DNA from: Chimonanthus salicifolius
Taxonomy: Eukaryota; Streptophyta; Magnoliopsida; Laurales; Calycanthaceae
DNA: 64,000 nucleotides
Direction: 5' to 3'
NCBI GenBank assembly: GCA_013350335.1
Contig: CM023533.1
Span: 34,900,170-34,964,169 of the forward strand
Shown here: positions 1-11,464 of the stretch, piece by piece
Numbering within the stretch: position 1 is the first letter of the stretch
Layout of the letters: the number at the start of each line of letters is the position of its first letter
Made by a program: the position numbers and the translations under genes
Notes under the pieces: generated by a model
Told to the model about the DNA's origin: nothing
Seen by the model: only the letters and a program-made list of their open reading frames with translations
Databases searched by the model: none

Positions 1-130
1 GAACCGTGCGATCGACTGAAACCCGTGTTATGATCGATCGATCGATTCGAAAATGAACTGTCGAATCGATTGATCGATCGTATACGCCTCAGATCGAGCG
101 TATACGCCTCAGATCGATCGATCGATGCGA
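1..130. repeat. GATC/ATCGAT palindrome-rich cluster with a 20-bp tandem repeat
   Basis: The first 130 bases contain many overlapping GATC and ATCGAT tetramer and hexamer palindromes. They also contain a 20-bp unit (TATACGCCTCAGATCGAGCG) present twice in tandem at 81-100 and 101-120. The composition is much richer in C and G than the flanking AT-rich DNA. No gene is seen. The cluster may be the end of a larger repeat cut by the window edge. Confidence 0.6.
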
Positions 131-2207
131 AATGGCGTTGCAGCACCGATCGCACGATTTCGCGCGGAAAGGGCAGAATGGTAATTTCCACTCAATTTTC
201 GGAAATCGGTGTCTGCTAACAGAAAGTGTCGGTGTCTATATTGCCACCCATTTTTCCTCTCACGTCCGAGTTTGATTTTTCAGATGGAGAAAAGGAAAAA
301 CTAAAATCAAATATCATGGTTTTTCAGCTAAAGAAAATATAAAAAGCTATAAAAATACAGAATATATTTTTTATGACCTAAAGTGTCACGACGTCTAGTT
401 TATAAGAGATTTTATTTGACTAAATCCTTCATGTGTACACTAATGAAGAGTAATCCTATCGAGAGTGATCCAGAAGAATTTGAGGTTAATCAAACTCAAG
501 ACTTTTAATTGTGTAAAATATAAATATAAAATATAAAATATATTCTATATTCAATATTTAAATAAAAATAAAAAAATTATATCTTTCATCAAAATAATCC
601 TTTACTCAAGAAAATCTCTTATAAAAACTATTTTAACATTTTTCTTTATAGACACAAGACTTCAAAAGGACAAAGATGACCATCATTTATTGAACAAAAA
701 TTGCATTTGATATAATTGTCTCACAAACTCTTGTCATTAAAGTATAATCTTTTATTTTTGTTTAATATTAAAGAGATACTTTTATACGAAGTCCCAATTC
801 AATTAAAACTTCTAATTTACTTATGTTTCCTTCATCCTAATCCTAATTTTTTTTAAATTATCAATCCTTTATTCCTAAAGTTCTTCTATATCTCCATTTC
901 TTTTTCAATTTGGATTGGATTTCTAAAATTGTTCTAGTCGAACTTAATATTTTTAGATCTCCCTTCTATTACATCTCCTTTCATATATGAAATTCTAATT
1001 ATATTCGGATCGAGATGGGACTCGTTTAAAGGAGCAAAAGAGAGAGATCACATAAAAGATGAGAGAGAGTTCTTTAAGAGAGAGGAGAGAAAGGAAAAGA
1101 TAAGTCAATATCTTTCTATATTAACATATTGATAACACTGCTAGAGTAGATTCGAAAATTTTAGGGCTGAAATTTGGGTCGGGTTTTGACTCTAACCGCA
1201 TAACCTAATATGAAAAATTAGTGGATCGAGTTATACGTTTTCCAAATTATGATTGGATTAGGTTGAAAAAATAAAAAACTGAATTAAATTTGAGTCAGAT
1301 TGAGTTCAAAATAAAACATTATGCTGGATGACTAACATTTTATAAGATTTATATCAATGACGTGAGTTACTTATTTTGAAAGATCTGATCATATACAGTA
1401 AGTATGATAAATTTCAACATGAACCAATTTTTCTAAAGTATAATTTTAATGGTTACATAGTTCTAACTGTCAAATGACTTGAGTTAATCCAATGGCCAGT
1501 GTATCTTAAAATTAGTTTAAATTGGATAATCAATGTAATTTATAGGATGAAAATAAGTATGAAGGATAAAAACAGTTTAAATATATAAAAAAATTAGTCA
1601 TTTGGTCCTCCAGTATTAGTCAGCTCTATAATATATATCTATCATCATACTATCTCCTTGTCGAATATTTTTTTTTGAAATAATCTCTAATGCAGTATGG
1701 TACTTATACTTTGTAATTCGTGAATGATTTATTCACTTTAGCTCCTATTTATTAGAAATTTTTCTTTTTATAATATAATTAAATTGATTAATTTTTTTTT
1801 CTTTTTTCTTTTCTCATAGCAATTTAAAGTCGGATTTTAATTTGAATACATAAGGAGATGAAAGAATTTGTAAATATGTTATTATGTGACTGAATTTTCC
1901 CCAATGCATTCTTAAAAAAAATCTGTCAGAATTCAAAATTTCAACTAAAAATTTTCAGTTTTGGGCATATACAACATACAAAATTGATAGAATTTTTTAA
2001 AGTAATGTTGAAAATATTGCATCAGATTGATATTTTGCTCAAAGTTTTCTTTTTGGCTTATTTTGGAACTTTTGGTCTAATTTTTTTATGATTTTTAATT
2101 AAAAATTATAAATCAGTTGAAATGGCTTATATAATCGAGTTATTGAAACCAAAATTTTTTACTTCCTCGAGGTGCAAAAAATTATATTGTCCAAATTTTA
2201 ATATTAG
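131..2207. other. AT-rich intergenic stretch, no gene recognised
   Basis: There is no ORF longer than about 60 codons with protein-like composition on either strand. Homopolymer A/T runs are frequent. I recognise no transposon with clear ends here. Confidence 0.5.
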
Positions 2208-2758
2208 TGCGATACCCTGTGTACCAAATTTTAAGAGGCCACCCCATGTCTAACTCATGTATGAGGCTTTTTGGGCCTTGGCCATGTGGGCCAGGGCCCA
2301 AGAACAAAATCGTGCGGGTTCGAGCTGTGTGCGAGGCCCAAAACGGATAATCTCACACTGAGTCAAGCCCTAAGCCCTATATTCGGGTCGAGTTGTTACA
2401 AATTTGGTATTAGAGCTGAGTTCAATACTCGGACTGTGTGGGCCTATCATGTTTCCCTGGAGTTGTTGAGCTAGACCGGAGTCGAGCCAGAGACGGCTCG
2501 AGGCTTTGGGGGGGTGACTGTAATACCCTGTGTACCAAACTGATGTGGGAGAGTCCCACATCGGTTTGGTAGCAAAAGGGGTGGAGGTATTTAAGAGGCC
2601 ACCCCATGTGTAACTCGTGTGAGGCCTTTTGGGCCTTAGCCATGTGGGCCAGGGCCCAGGACCAAAATCATGCGGATTCGAGCTGTGTGCGAGGCCCAAA
2701 GTGGACAATATCACACTGATTTAAGCCCTAAGTCCTGTATTCGAGTCGGGTCGTTACA
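2208..2758 (+). mobile_element. TRIM (miniature LTR retrotransposon), complete with target duplication
   Basis: A 551-bp element is flanked by the 5-bp direct repeat ATTAG (2203-2207 and 2759-2763). The 5' LTR is 2208-2400 and the 3' LTR is 2519-2758. Both start TG and end GTTACA, and they share GATACCCTGTG-like or AATACCCTGTG starts and long matching bodies. A primer-binding site TGGTATTAGAGC (2405-2416), one mismatch from the initiator-tRNA-Met PBS, lies 4 bases inside the 5' LTR. A G-rich polypurine tract (about 2505-2514) precedes the 3' LTR. The internal region is only about 118 bp and codes for nothing, which defines a TRIM. The 5' LTR lacks about 47 bp present in the 3' LTR, including an inverted-repeat motif around GTGGGA...TCCCAC. 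Confidence 0.9.
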
Positions 2759-2815
2759 ATTAGAATACAATATTAATGAAATTCTCTTTCTGCATAAGTT
2801 TGTTTTTAAATTCTA

Positions 2816-2987
2816 CTCCCTCTGTTCCATTTTAGTTGTCCCATTTTGAAAATTTAAATTTTTTAAGGAATGACTCACTTATGAACTTCTTCCAAATATC
2901 CTGTAACTCTTCCAAAATGCAGATGAGACAACTATTTTGAGACAATCTCAAAATGCATATAAGACAATTAAATTGCGACAGAGGGAA
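2816..2987. mobile_element. Stowaway-like (Tc1/mariner) MITE
   Basis: The 172-bp element starts CTCCCTCTGTTCCATTTTAG and ends with the near inverse (...TTGCGACAGAGGGAA). It is flanked by TA on both sides (2814-2815, 2988-2989). The CTCCCTC terminal motif and the TA target are the hallmarks of Stowaway MITEs. It has no coding capacity. It is the same family as the element at 22077-22265. Confidence 0.8.
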
Positions 2988-3716
2988 TAATATTCTTCTA
3001 AAATTTAGTATAAAAAAAATTTAAGTGAATATTATAGTTTTTTGTCTTCTTATGTTTGCAATATTTTCAAGAAAATTATAAAAGTGCAAGAACATTTTAA
3101 ATTTACATAGTAATCTCCCAAGTTTTGTTGTGAATCTTTCATATAGGACATATCATACCTATATTATTTGTTATTTTTTACATATATATTTTTATACTTA
3201 ATTTTTTAACTTTTTTTTGAATTTACGTGTGGAAAACCATGAAATACGCAGTGTAAAACCCTCACGGAAAAATCCACTACCCCTAAAGCACACCAAAGTT
3301 ATTTCTTAAAATAAATAAATTATATTTATTTTTGTAATAAATATTGGATGCTTCCTATGGTCATGCTAACCTTTGTCATGGGTTGATTCTCCACAGTGTC
3401 ATCTTTCAAGAGAATGAAATATTAAAGCTGGAAGGGCATGAAAGAAGGTATTGAGTTTGATTCACCTTCAACTTCTCCAAGTCACATCTAATGAGAATAC
3501 TCCCCATCAACTAAACGAGTGTCTGGGGATAGAAATGTTTACACATACTCATAGGATTAGTCTCACTTCTAACATGGAGTGAGGATACCCATGTTTAAAA
3601 AAAAGAGAATAAAATATTGAATAAATATCTTTTGTGAATTTTACACATCATATAAATGAACTTCCCTTGGCACAATTGCACAGCTTAGATGCCTACTATC
3701 ATGTCAGCTAGTTTAG
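2988..3716. other. Intergenic, 3' flank of the PPR gene
   Basis: AT-rich DNA downstream of the minus-strand PPR gene. It presumably contains that gene's 3' UTR on the minus strand. No other feature is seen. Confidence 0.4.
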
Positions 3717-5528
3717 TTACCAGTAATTTCCACAAGTACAGGTCCCACTTCTAAAGTGATGGAATCTATTCACATCTCTCACAATAAAATCCCTCCCAAC
3801 AATTTCACTTATCAACTTGAAAGCCTCATGACAATCCCCACACATCCTCAAGTTCTTCATCACTCTAATAGTACCTCCTTTGGGAATGCTTATCAACCCA
3901 AACCCCAGAGCCAACCTCTCACTGTGTAGGCTTACCATCACCTCTTTAGCCTCCTCCTCAACATCAACAAACACCAATCCACTGCCACCACTCACATACC
4001 CTCTCTCCTTCATTCTCACATCCAATTCCCTTAGCACATTTACAACCTCAATCCCACGAGGGCACGACGACAAATCACCTGCGTAAAACACATATGCCGT
4101 GTTCCTTATCTCCACCCAACTGCACCCAGGTTCCTTTTCGACTCCACGCCGCTTCATCTCGTAACGGATCCTTTGAGCATTCTCCCACCTTCCCATTGAT
4201 GCAAAAACATTTGACATTGTAACATATGCAGATGCTACTTGTCTATTCAATTCTATGAGCCTCTCTCCAGCCTCAACCACAAGATCTAGCCTACCATGTG
4301 TCCTGCTAGCAGAAAGTAATGTGCCCCACATTAGAGCTGCATCATCAGCTCCTGTTGGAACATTCTCCTTTGACAGTCTATAGGCCTCGTCAAGACGTCC
4401 TGCCCGACCAAGCATATCAATGACACATGTGTGATGCTTTGCGTCAGGTGTTATACCATGCTTTGTGAGCATTGAATTCCAGAGCTCCCAGCCAATATCA
4501 ATGAAACCCGAGTGACTACAAGCATATAAGACCCCAACAAATGTGACATCATTGGGTCTGATTCCTCTTGCAAGCATTTCATCAAAGAGGTCAAGAGAGT
4601 ACCGGCCCAGCCCGTGCTTAGCAGCACCAACAATCATTGATGTGAATGGGATGACAGATGGTTCATGGATCCCCTGAAAGACCTTATCAGAAGAATCAAT
4701 GCATCCACATTTTGCGTACATGTCAACAAGCGCACTCGCAACAACTTCATTAGCATCATGCCCACGACAGATCACAGCCACATGCACTGCTTTCCCGGTG
4801 ATTAATCTACCTAAGCTGGCACACGCACTGAGAACAGTTGCAAATGTGAATTGGTTTGACAACAAACCAGATGAATCCTCTTGGAGTAATTGTGCAAATA
4901 AGTCAAGTGCATCATGGCCTTGGGCATTTTGTGCATATACTGCAATCATTGAAGTCCAAGAAACCACATTTCTACAAGACATGTTGTCAAAAAGCCACCT
5001 AGCATTTTCAACGTCATTTGATTTCCCATACATATCAATGAGGGAAGTAGAGGCCACAAGGTTCGACCGGAGGCCCAGTGTCTCAAGGCGGGCATGGATC
5101 TTTCTACCCACCTTGAGGTCCCCAAGAACAGAGCAAGCATTAATTGCAGTGGTGAGTGTGAACACATTGGGCAAAATTCGAACGTCTTGCATTTTTCCAA
5201 GGAGTTGGAGAGCCTCCACAGGTCGGCCGATGTTGATATATCCAGCCATGAGAGAGGTCCAAGATACAACATTTGTGTGGGGCATTTCGTCAAACAATCG
5301 GTGGGCATCGCTTGTTTTGTTGAATTTAATGTATGCATTGAGGAGATTATTGGCGGTGAAAATGTCGTTTATGAATCCAGATTTGATAATTTCGGAATGG
5401 GTCTCAATTGTTGTTTTGAGATCTTGGGAGTTTCGGAGACGGTCTGCAAACTGGGTCTGTGTACAGATATTCAAATGTTGGTTTCCGAGGGAAAGCTTTG
5501 GTGTTCTCTTCATATGAGAACAGCACAA
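3717..5528 (-). CDS. Pentatricopeptide repeat protein, PLS-DYW class (organelle RNA editing factor)
   Basis: This is an intact intronless ORF of 603 residues, usual for plant PLS-class PPR genes. Degenerate PPR/L/S repeats run from about residue 40 to 430, with phrases such as NVVSWTSLMAGY, TSLIDMYGKS and ALVDMYAKCG. An E/E+ region follows (MWGTLLSASRTHG and GCSWVEIRN). A C-terminal DYW domain has the cytidine-deaminase-like zinc motif HSE (residues 535-537) with CGDCH (563-567), and it ends CTCGNYW. Family knowledge: such proteins bind organellar transcripts in a sequence-specific way, and the DYW domain supplies C-to-U deamination in mitochondria or plastids. The last tripeptide is NYW, not DYW, a common tolerated variant. 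The first Met is used; a second Met at residue 6 is an equally good start. No clear targeting peptide is visible, so the organelle is not assigned. Confidence 0.95.
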   Translation of the reverse strand: MCCSHMKRTPKLSLGNQHLNICTQTQFADRLRNSQDLKTTIETHSEIIKSGFINDIFTANNLLNAYIKFNKTSDAHRLFDEMPHTNVVSWTSLMAGYINIGRPVEALQLLGKMQDVRILPNVFTLTTAINACSVLGDLKVGRKIHARLETLGLRSNLVASTSLIDMYGKSNDVENARWLFDNMSCRNVVSWTSMIAVYAQNAQGHDALDLFAQLLQEDSSGLLSNQFTFATVLSACASLGRLITGKAVHVAVICRGHDANEVVASALVDMYAKCGCIDSSDKVFQGIHEPSVIPFTSMIVGAAKHGLGRYSLDLFDEMLARGIRPNDVTFVGVLYACSHSGFIDIGWELWNSMLTKHGITPDAKHHTCVIDMLGRAGRLDEAYRLSKENVPTGADDAALMWGTLLSASRTHGRLDLVVEAGERLIELNRQVASAYVTMSNVFASMGRWENAQRIRYEMKRRGVEKEPGCSWVEIRNTAYVFYAGDLSSCPRGIEVVNVLRELDVRMKERGYVSGGSGLVFVDVEEEAKEVMVSLHSERLALGFGLISIPKGGTIRVMKNLRMCGDCHEAFKLISEIVGRDFIVRDVNRFHHFRSGTCTCGNYW

Positions 5529-6059
5529 AGGGACTACTAGACATCTAAGGGGTCGTTTGGATCCAGGGAAATCAACTCAAAACAAGAAAAATAGCTCGTT
5601 TGGCCCCTTCATTCCTGAAATGGTAATGGCCCCCTTTTTCCCTCCTCCGTACGGATTTCCTGGTAATCTCTTAGTTTTTTCATCTAAATGGAGGGTGCGA
5701 AATAGGAGGAATTCCTCCATTTCCCTACACGACCAAGGCAATAAACCTGCGACTTTCTCTTCCTCCTCTGCTTCCTTGTTTTCTTTCTTCCCAACATGAG
5801 GTTTTTCTCTCTAGTAGGTTTTAAGAAGATAACGGAGTTTAAAGAGATTTTTTTATTTTTTTAAAAAAGTTTCTACTAACAAACTGAAACGGCTAACTCA
5901 AGTTTGGAACTTTGATATTAGGACTCGGACTCGACTCAACTCAGACTTTTATTGAGTCAAGAAATTCAAGCAAGTGTAAAACTCATTGAGTCAAGAGATT
6001 TGGATGAAGTTGAAAAACTTGTGAACTCGCTCTACTCAAAATTTTATAATAATTTTATT
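5529..6059. other. 5' flank of the PPR gene, no gene recognised
   Basis: This stretch contains the promoter side of the minus-strand PPR gene. It starts with an AAGGGGTCGTTTGGAT phrase (about 5549-5564) that resembles plant hAT-MITE ends. No matching opposite end was found, so no element is called. Confidence 0.35.
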
Positions 6060-7370
6060 CGTGTAATATTTAATTAGATTTCTTTAATGATTGAGAGCTT
6101 ATTTAGTATTTTAATAAATCTATTAAATATTATAGTACTAACAAAAATAGGTTGAAAATATTAATAATTATTGTACTATGTAATATTTAGTAAGATTTAA
6201 ATGGATTGAATTTGTGAATTATTGAAAATCTTAGCTTTTAAAATCTTAAAAGTTTTATTTGTTGATTTAAGAAAAATAACATGCAAACAACTTGTCAATA
6301 TTTTCATAAAATACAACTCATACGTCTAAACAACTTCCCAAGATTTTCATAGAATAACTTTTTGATTGGAATTCATTGTGAATATATTCTCCAGTGATAG
6401 AAGAAAATATTTGTAATGCATATTGACCAAATTCCCTAATAATATTTGTAATATGACCTTAAGATTTTGAATGTAAAGTATCTAAATATCCAAGGTCAAC
6501 AAACCCTATCCTAGTGAGGACAATAAATGAGGTATACAAATAAGGGGCAATTACTTCGAATAAAAATTGATATGCATCTCGTAGAGGTTTTACATTGGAC
6601 AACTTGTGATTTCCCACATGTAAATTAAAAAAAAAATAATTGATATGCAATTATGCATAGATCTAACTTCAAATTGTTCAGGTTTAGTCAGTTCCAAGTC
6701 TTGAAGACCTGAGATTTTCTTGAATTTGGTTGGGTTTAGAGCCGACTTGAAAATTTTTAATATAATATATCATATTTTATATTTAAATACATAAAGGTAT
6801 TTTATAAATCCTAATAGCCTCTTCTACGTAATTATAAATATTTTATCTATTTCATCGAATTTTTTATTCTAAATCTATTTTATCATTAATTTTTCTATCT
6901 CCATAAATTTTTTTTGGCAATCTATTAAGTTTTTTCTCTCTCCATGCTCAAGAGGGGTTGCTCCCTAACCAAGCTTCCCAAATGTTTTTCTTCAAGTATT
7001 TGGAATGCACCCATTTAATCCGGAGGTCACATTTGTTAACGGTAATTTTTCAAACTTGAACCATCAAGCAAGTATAACTTTATCTATTCGGCAGCAATTT
7101 GCTTCTCGAAGGGTAAGAAGAGTTGGAAGTACAACATCCTTCGAGGCTTCAAGGTTTAGCTAACAATTTGATTTTAAAACATTAACTCATTAGGTTGATA
7201 AATAACTTTTATCTTTTTATGAGTACCATTATTTTACTTTCACTTTAATTACATAAAATAAATTGATGTGGCTATAAAATCTCAAGCTATATCATTTTTC
7301 AAAGATAGTACTTTTGGAACGTTTTAAGAGTAATTTTAAAAGGTTATGTTTGAATGAGGAGAATTTAAAT
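6060..7370. repeat. Segmental-duplication block A (copy of 13719-15320)
   Basis: Long stretches match 13719-15320 in direct orientation, for example around TATTATAGTACTAACAAAAA and the later GGAAGTACAAC segment. The main difference is the MITE at 14733-15112, which is absent here: the uninterrupted site reads GATTTTAAAACATTAACTC near 7170. Parts of the same block recur inverted at about 31330-31930. No gene is seen. Confidence 0.75.
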
Positions 7371-8258
7371 TAGAAAGTGGGAAGTGTCAAGTTTGAGCCC
7401 CCATGAATGCTGGGTTTCCTGCGGTTTCAAAAGGTAACCTTCACATGCTACAATAGGTTATTAAATTTTAAAGAATTTACACTTAATTTTCAAGTAATTA
7501 GTATAATAAGTTATTCAATTAATTAGAAGATATTTAGAAAAAAGTCTTTTATAGCCTTATAATAGACTGTAAAAAGATTATGAATTACAATAATTGAATT
7601 TTTAAAGTTCAAAATTACAAACTAAAATGATTGAATGAAAGTGGAATATTATTAATATATTTTCCTATCACATTTTCTATACATTTAGATAAAAAAACAT
7701 GGTTAAAGAATGTTTAAATTTTATAAAGCTATCTGCCATTCGATATCTTTTCTGTTTCTTTTGAAAGATCATTTCAAACCACTTGACTATAATATTTGTA
7801 AAGATAGCTTATCCCTTGATAAGTTGGTATTAATATTTAAAATTTAAACTTTTGAAAGATCATCTCAAACCAGTTGGTATATTGTTTCTAAAGATATCTT
7901 ATCTATTGATATATTTATATATTTGAGCAATACAAATTAGGAAATTATATATATATTATATAAAATTTTGACTATTTTAAATTGTTTTGATTTTATAAAC
8001 TTTTTCACTTTGTTGGAAAGATTGAAACTAATATTAGAGTCAGAACATATTATTTCGGTTTACTTGAATAAACCATTTCTTGATCTTCTTAAAAATTAAT
8101 TAATTTAAACCTAACTATTTACTTGGTGATGATCATCTTTAACAACTAGGGAGAGAGGATAGACTCCTATTCATTGGATACCGTGAGAATGTTCAAAACT
8201 TCAAATTCGAAAGAAGAAGTAAAATAAAATGGCAGTAATCATGTTACCTGTTTTCAAG

Positions 8259-8266
8259 TATAAATA
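8259..8266 (+). promoter_or_regulatory. TATA box of the 8306 gene copy
   Basis: TATAAATA lies 39 bases upstream of the ATG. It is conserved at the same place in all four copies that keep their 5' end (TATAAATA or TATAAGTA). Confidence 0.6.
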
Positions 8267-8305
8267 TCTCCCTCCCATTTACCACTTTCCATCATTGGAA
8301 AGAAG

Positions 8306-9164
8306 ATGGAAATCAAGAAACTGAATGCTCTGTTTTTCTTCATGATCTTCATTGTAGTCGCTAATGGAGGAGATACTAAGAAGGAGGATTGGGGAGACTC
8401 CGGAAGCTTTCATTACGACTGTGATTGTTCATGTGATTCTTGTCCAATTTGCCCCAATTCTCCGGTATCTACAATTCCTAAAACCATTAAAATCAGCAAC
8501 AGCTCTGGTTGCTGGTGTTGGTGTGATTGCCCTCCTTGCCCCCCTCCGCAAAGCCCACCTCCAACTGAGGGCCATTATCCACCTTCAACTCCACCCAAGA
8601 AAAGTCCACATACTCCACTCAAGAAAAGTCCACGTTCTCCACCCAAGAAAAACCTACATACTCCGTCTCCAACTTCACCCAAGAAAAGCCCACATTCTCC
8701 GTCTCCAACTCCACAAAAAAAAAACCCACTATCTCCACCTCCCAAACCGAAGTGCGCTCATTTACATGTCATCAAAGAATTCATAGAGCTCACCATAAGA
8801 AACCTCGTCTCCGCCACGAATGACATCAATTCTTTGCCCCCTTACTACAAAAACTCCCCAATTGGAGAAACTTTAAACCTAGTGCGGTATGAGAATCAGC
8901 CAGAGTTATGCAATCTTAACGGTCACAAAGGACAAGACTCAATTCATCAATCCAGGACTCTCCCTTGATCTTGAAACACGGATGGAAAAAGTGATGGCTT
9001 GTCTCGGTGATTGCAGTGATGCCCTGAATCAGTATGTAAATTCAATCAACTATACTCTACTTGATGGATCTACTGTGGATATGTTGAACAAGGATCTGAA
9101 GACCATCTCTAACAAGGTTTCCGATTTGGAGAGGCTCATTCCTTCACTGGATAAATGCTCTTGA
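8306..9164 (+). pseudogene. Secreted Cys-rich/Pro-rich PMEI-like family member, broken by a +1 frameshift
   Basis: Residues 1-22 form a signal peptide. A cysteine-dense module (CDCSCDSC and CWCWCDCPPC) follows, then PPKKSPHSP-type repeats, then the start of the four-Cys helical domain. Compared with the near-identical copy at 32397-33254, one extra base near 8880-8882 (CCTAGTGCGG against CCTGTGCGG) shifts the frame. The first ORF stops at 8968, whereas the correct C-terminal part continues in another frame to 9164 (ending SLDKCS). The product would lose about the last 85 residues, including three of the four C-terminal cysteines. The promoter and TATA box are preserved, so it may still be transcribed. 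A sequencing error at this base is a possible alternative. Confidence 0.8.
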
Positions 9165-10368
9165 AAGTTGAAACTATAAATTTAATGGTTGCTTTTGGAT
9201 TTTTTTAGGTTTAGAATTAATCGGTTGCAAAGTCTTTTTCATATTTATTAGCTACTATTCTGCTTCTGAAATATAGATGGATCTGATCAATACTTAATTG
9301 ATTAGTAGTTTTCTTCTATGTAGTTAATTTTGATCAGTAGTCTTGTTACTGAAGTATGATGATCTCATGTTTCTCTTTTTTATTTCTATCTTTCAAAAAT
9401 TCTAGAGAGCTTGGCTAAAATCATCTCATTAGATAGACTATCGATTAATATTCATCTAATGATGTTTTGTTTATCAGAAGTTTTTTGTTTTCACTAGTTT
9501 ATCTTGGCAAGGGTAGGTTTGACACTAAGTAATTTCCTGGTTGAGCAATTAAGGGTCTGTGGGGTTTGTCATTCTTCAGTAATATAGTGAGAAATTTAGT
9601 TTATATAATTCATATGTCTAAACAACTTTTCAACCTTTTCATGAAATAACTTTTCGATTGAATAAAAATCTAGGATTTGGTTGGATTGGGTTGGGTTGGA
9701 TTAAGTGAAAAAAAAAAAAAACTATAGAGCCGACTTGAAATATTTTAATATAATATGTCATATTTTATATTTAAATACATAAAGGCATTTTATACATCCT
9801 AATTGTCTCTTCTATGCAATTATAAATATTTTATCTATTTCAAAGAATTTTTATTGTAAATCTATTTTATTATAAATTTTTTCTATCTCCATAGATTTTT
9901 TTTTTGCAGTCTATTAAGTTTTCCCTCTCCATGGATTTTTCTAAATAGACTTGGAGGGAGGTGAAAAGCTTCTCCAACTTTGCAAATCCATTGATAGGTG
10001 GAAACTGGCGCTAATGTCTGCTTGCCATTGGTTAAAATAATTGCTTGGATTCTGGTAGGGTAGGAAGAGTTGGAACTTCTTAATAGTAATTTTAAAAAAT
10101 AGTATTTTTGGAATTTTTTAATAGTAATTTAAAAAAATTATATTTGAATGAGGAGAACTTAAATTAGGAAAATCCTTTTAACTTAAATGCTTAGTAGTTA
10201 ATTTCATTATGCTCTGGATAAAATGGATAGAGTTTTTTGGTACCAATCAAATAGAACAACCTTACACTTTGGTACTGAGTTTCATTTTGACTTATTCTGA
10301 AGCATTCTGTCTATTTCAATCGGAACGATGTCTGATCCAGGTGAAATAGGCTAGATTAGCCTGCTTTG

Positions 10369-10373
<5 letters not shown>
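9165..10373. other. Duplicated 3' flank of the 8306 copy
   Basis: There is no gene. 9165-9600 matches the 3' flank of every family copy (13016-13460, and inverted 31980-32396). 9600-10373 is a patchwork of block A-like and unrelated AT-rich sequence that recurs inverted at about 31040-31980. Confidence 0.6.

Positions 10374-10440
<67 letters not shown>
10374..10440. repeat. (TA)n microsatellite
   Basis: An uninterrupted TA run of about 67 bp. Shorter TA runs sit at corresponding or nearby positions of other copies (about 15562-15580 and 18644-18676), so repeat length differs between paralogous blocks. Confidence 0.9.
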
Positions 10441-10442
<2 letters not shown>

Positions 10443-10457
10443 CCAACGGTATAGATT

Positions 10458-10704
10458 TTGTTTTTGAAAGGTTAAAATTTCATTCAAAGAACAAGAATAT
10501 AAAAGATGACAAGAGAGGAGAACAAAGGGCTCTAAGAGGTATAGACCAATAAAAACTACCAAATTACAAACACCTAAAGAAATCAAAGCAAAATAAAAGC
10601 ACAAAAACTATCCACCCGATATGTGAAAAGTTCCTCTTATAGTTCCATCTACACCATTCTTCGTAAAGAAGTCCGCTACCCCATTAGCTGAGAAAATAAT
10701 ATAA
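10458..10704 (-). mobile_element. LINE 3'-end fragment with target duplication
   Basis: On the minus strand this reads the end of a LINE RNase H domain ([10 protein letters not shown]) followed by a 3' UTR and a poly-A tail (poly-T on plus). The 7-bp ATAGATT flanks it at 10451-10457 and 10705-10711. The corresponding site in the other arm (near 30950) has a single ATAGATT and no insert, so this is a 5'-truncated LINE insertion private to this copy. Confidence 0.7.
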
Positions 10705-11464
10705 ATAGATTAAAAGTATACTTAATAAGATATAATTTGCAGGCACAAGGCATATTTGACCATTGAGATTGAGTGGTTAAAGTTTATATTTGGGATGAAA
10801 TTTGTTCTACTTGTATCATACAAACTCTATTTTCATTTGATACAATTGATATTTTATGGATTTGACAAAAACTGGAAATAATGAAATGGGTCTAGTATAC
10901 CCATATGTTTTTAATTTTGACCTTTGATTTTGAATAAAATTAGAATTCAAGTTTATTACTAAGGTATTCTTAAACTTTACTTTTGTGTAATTAATTTTTG
11001 TTCGAGTAAATTAAAACCTTCTTAATTAGTATTTGATAACTACGTTATTATAACTTGAGATTAGGAACATGAATATGTCTACAATGATAATTTTTGTTTT
11101 TATCTATATATATACCTTAGTGTAAAATGATGAAAATAATTAATTGCAATATTTTTATACATTTATAGTAATTTCTTCATATCTTATCCTATTCTTTTAT
11201 TTTTAAATTTTTTTGTACCATTTTTTCTGAAATGAAACACAAAAATAATTGAAATGCTGTATGTATCATTTCGTTTTGGAGAAAAAATCGAAATAAGTTT
11301 CAAATAAATCTAACAACTATACTTAAAAGAACTAAAGATAAATTTCAAATTTGAAGTTAAAGGAAAATTGTGTGGTGAACGTATGTTCCAAAATCTAATT
11401 AAAAAAAAAAAAACTGGAAGAAGACCGTTAAACAGGCAGAAAGGCCAAAATACCCCTCCTCAAA

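Noticed and set aside
2208..2758. Cassandra-type TRIM carrying a 5S rRNA promoter
   Set aside because: I see no 5S rRNA-like internal control region in the LTRs.
4699..5517. 272-residue plus-strand ORF
   Set aside because: It is antisense to the PPR gene, whose domain structure is unambiguous.
5549..5600. A second hAT MITE starting AAGGGGTCGTTTGG
   Set aside because: No inverse end or target duplication was found in the following kilobase.
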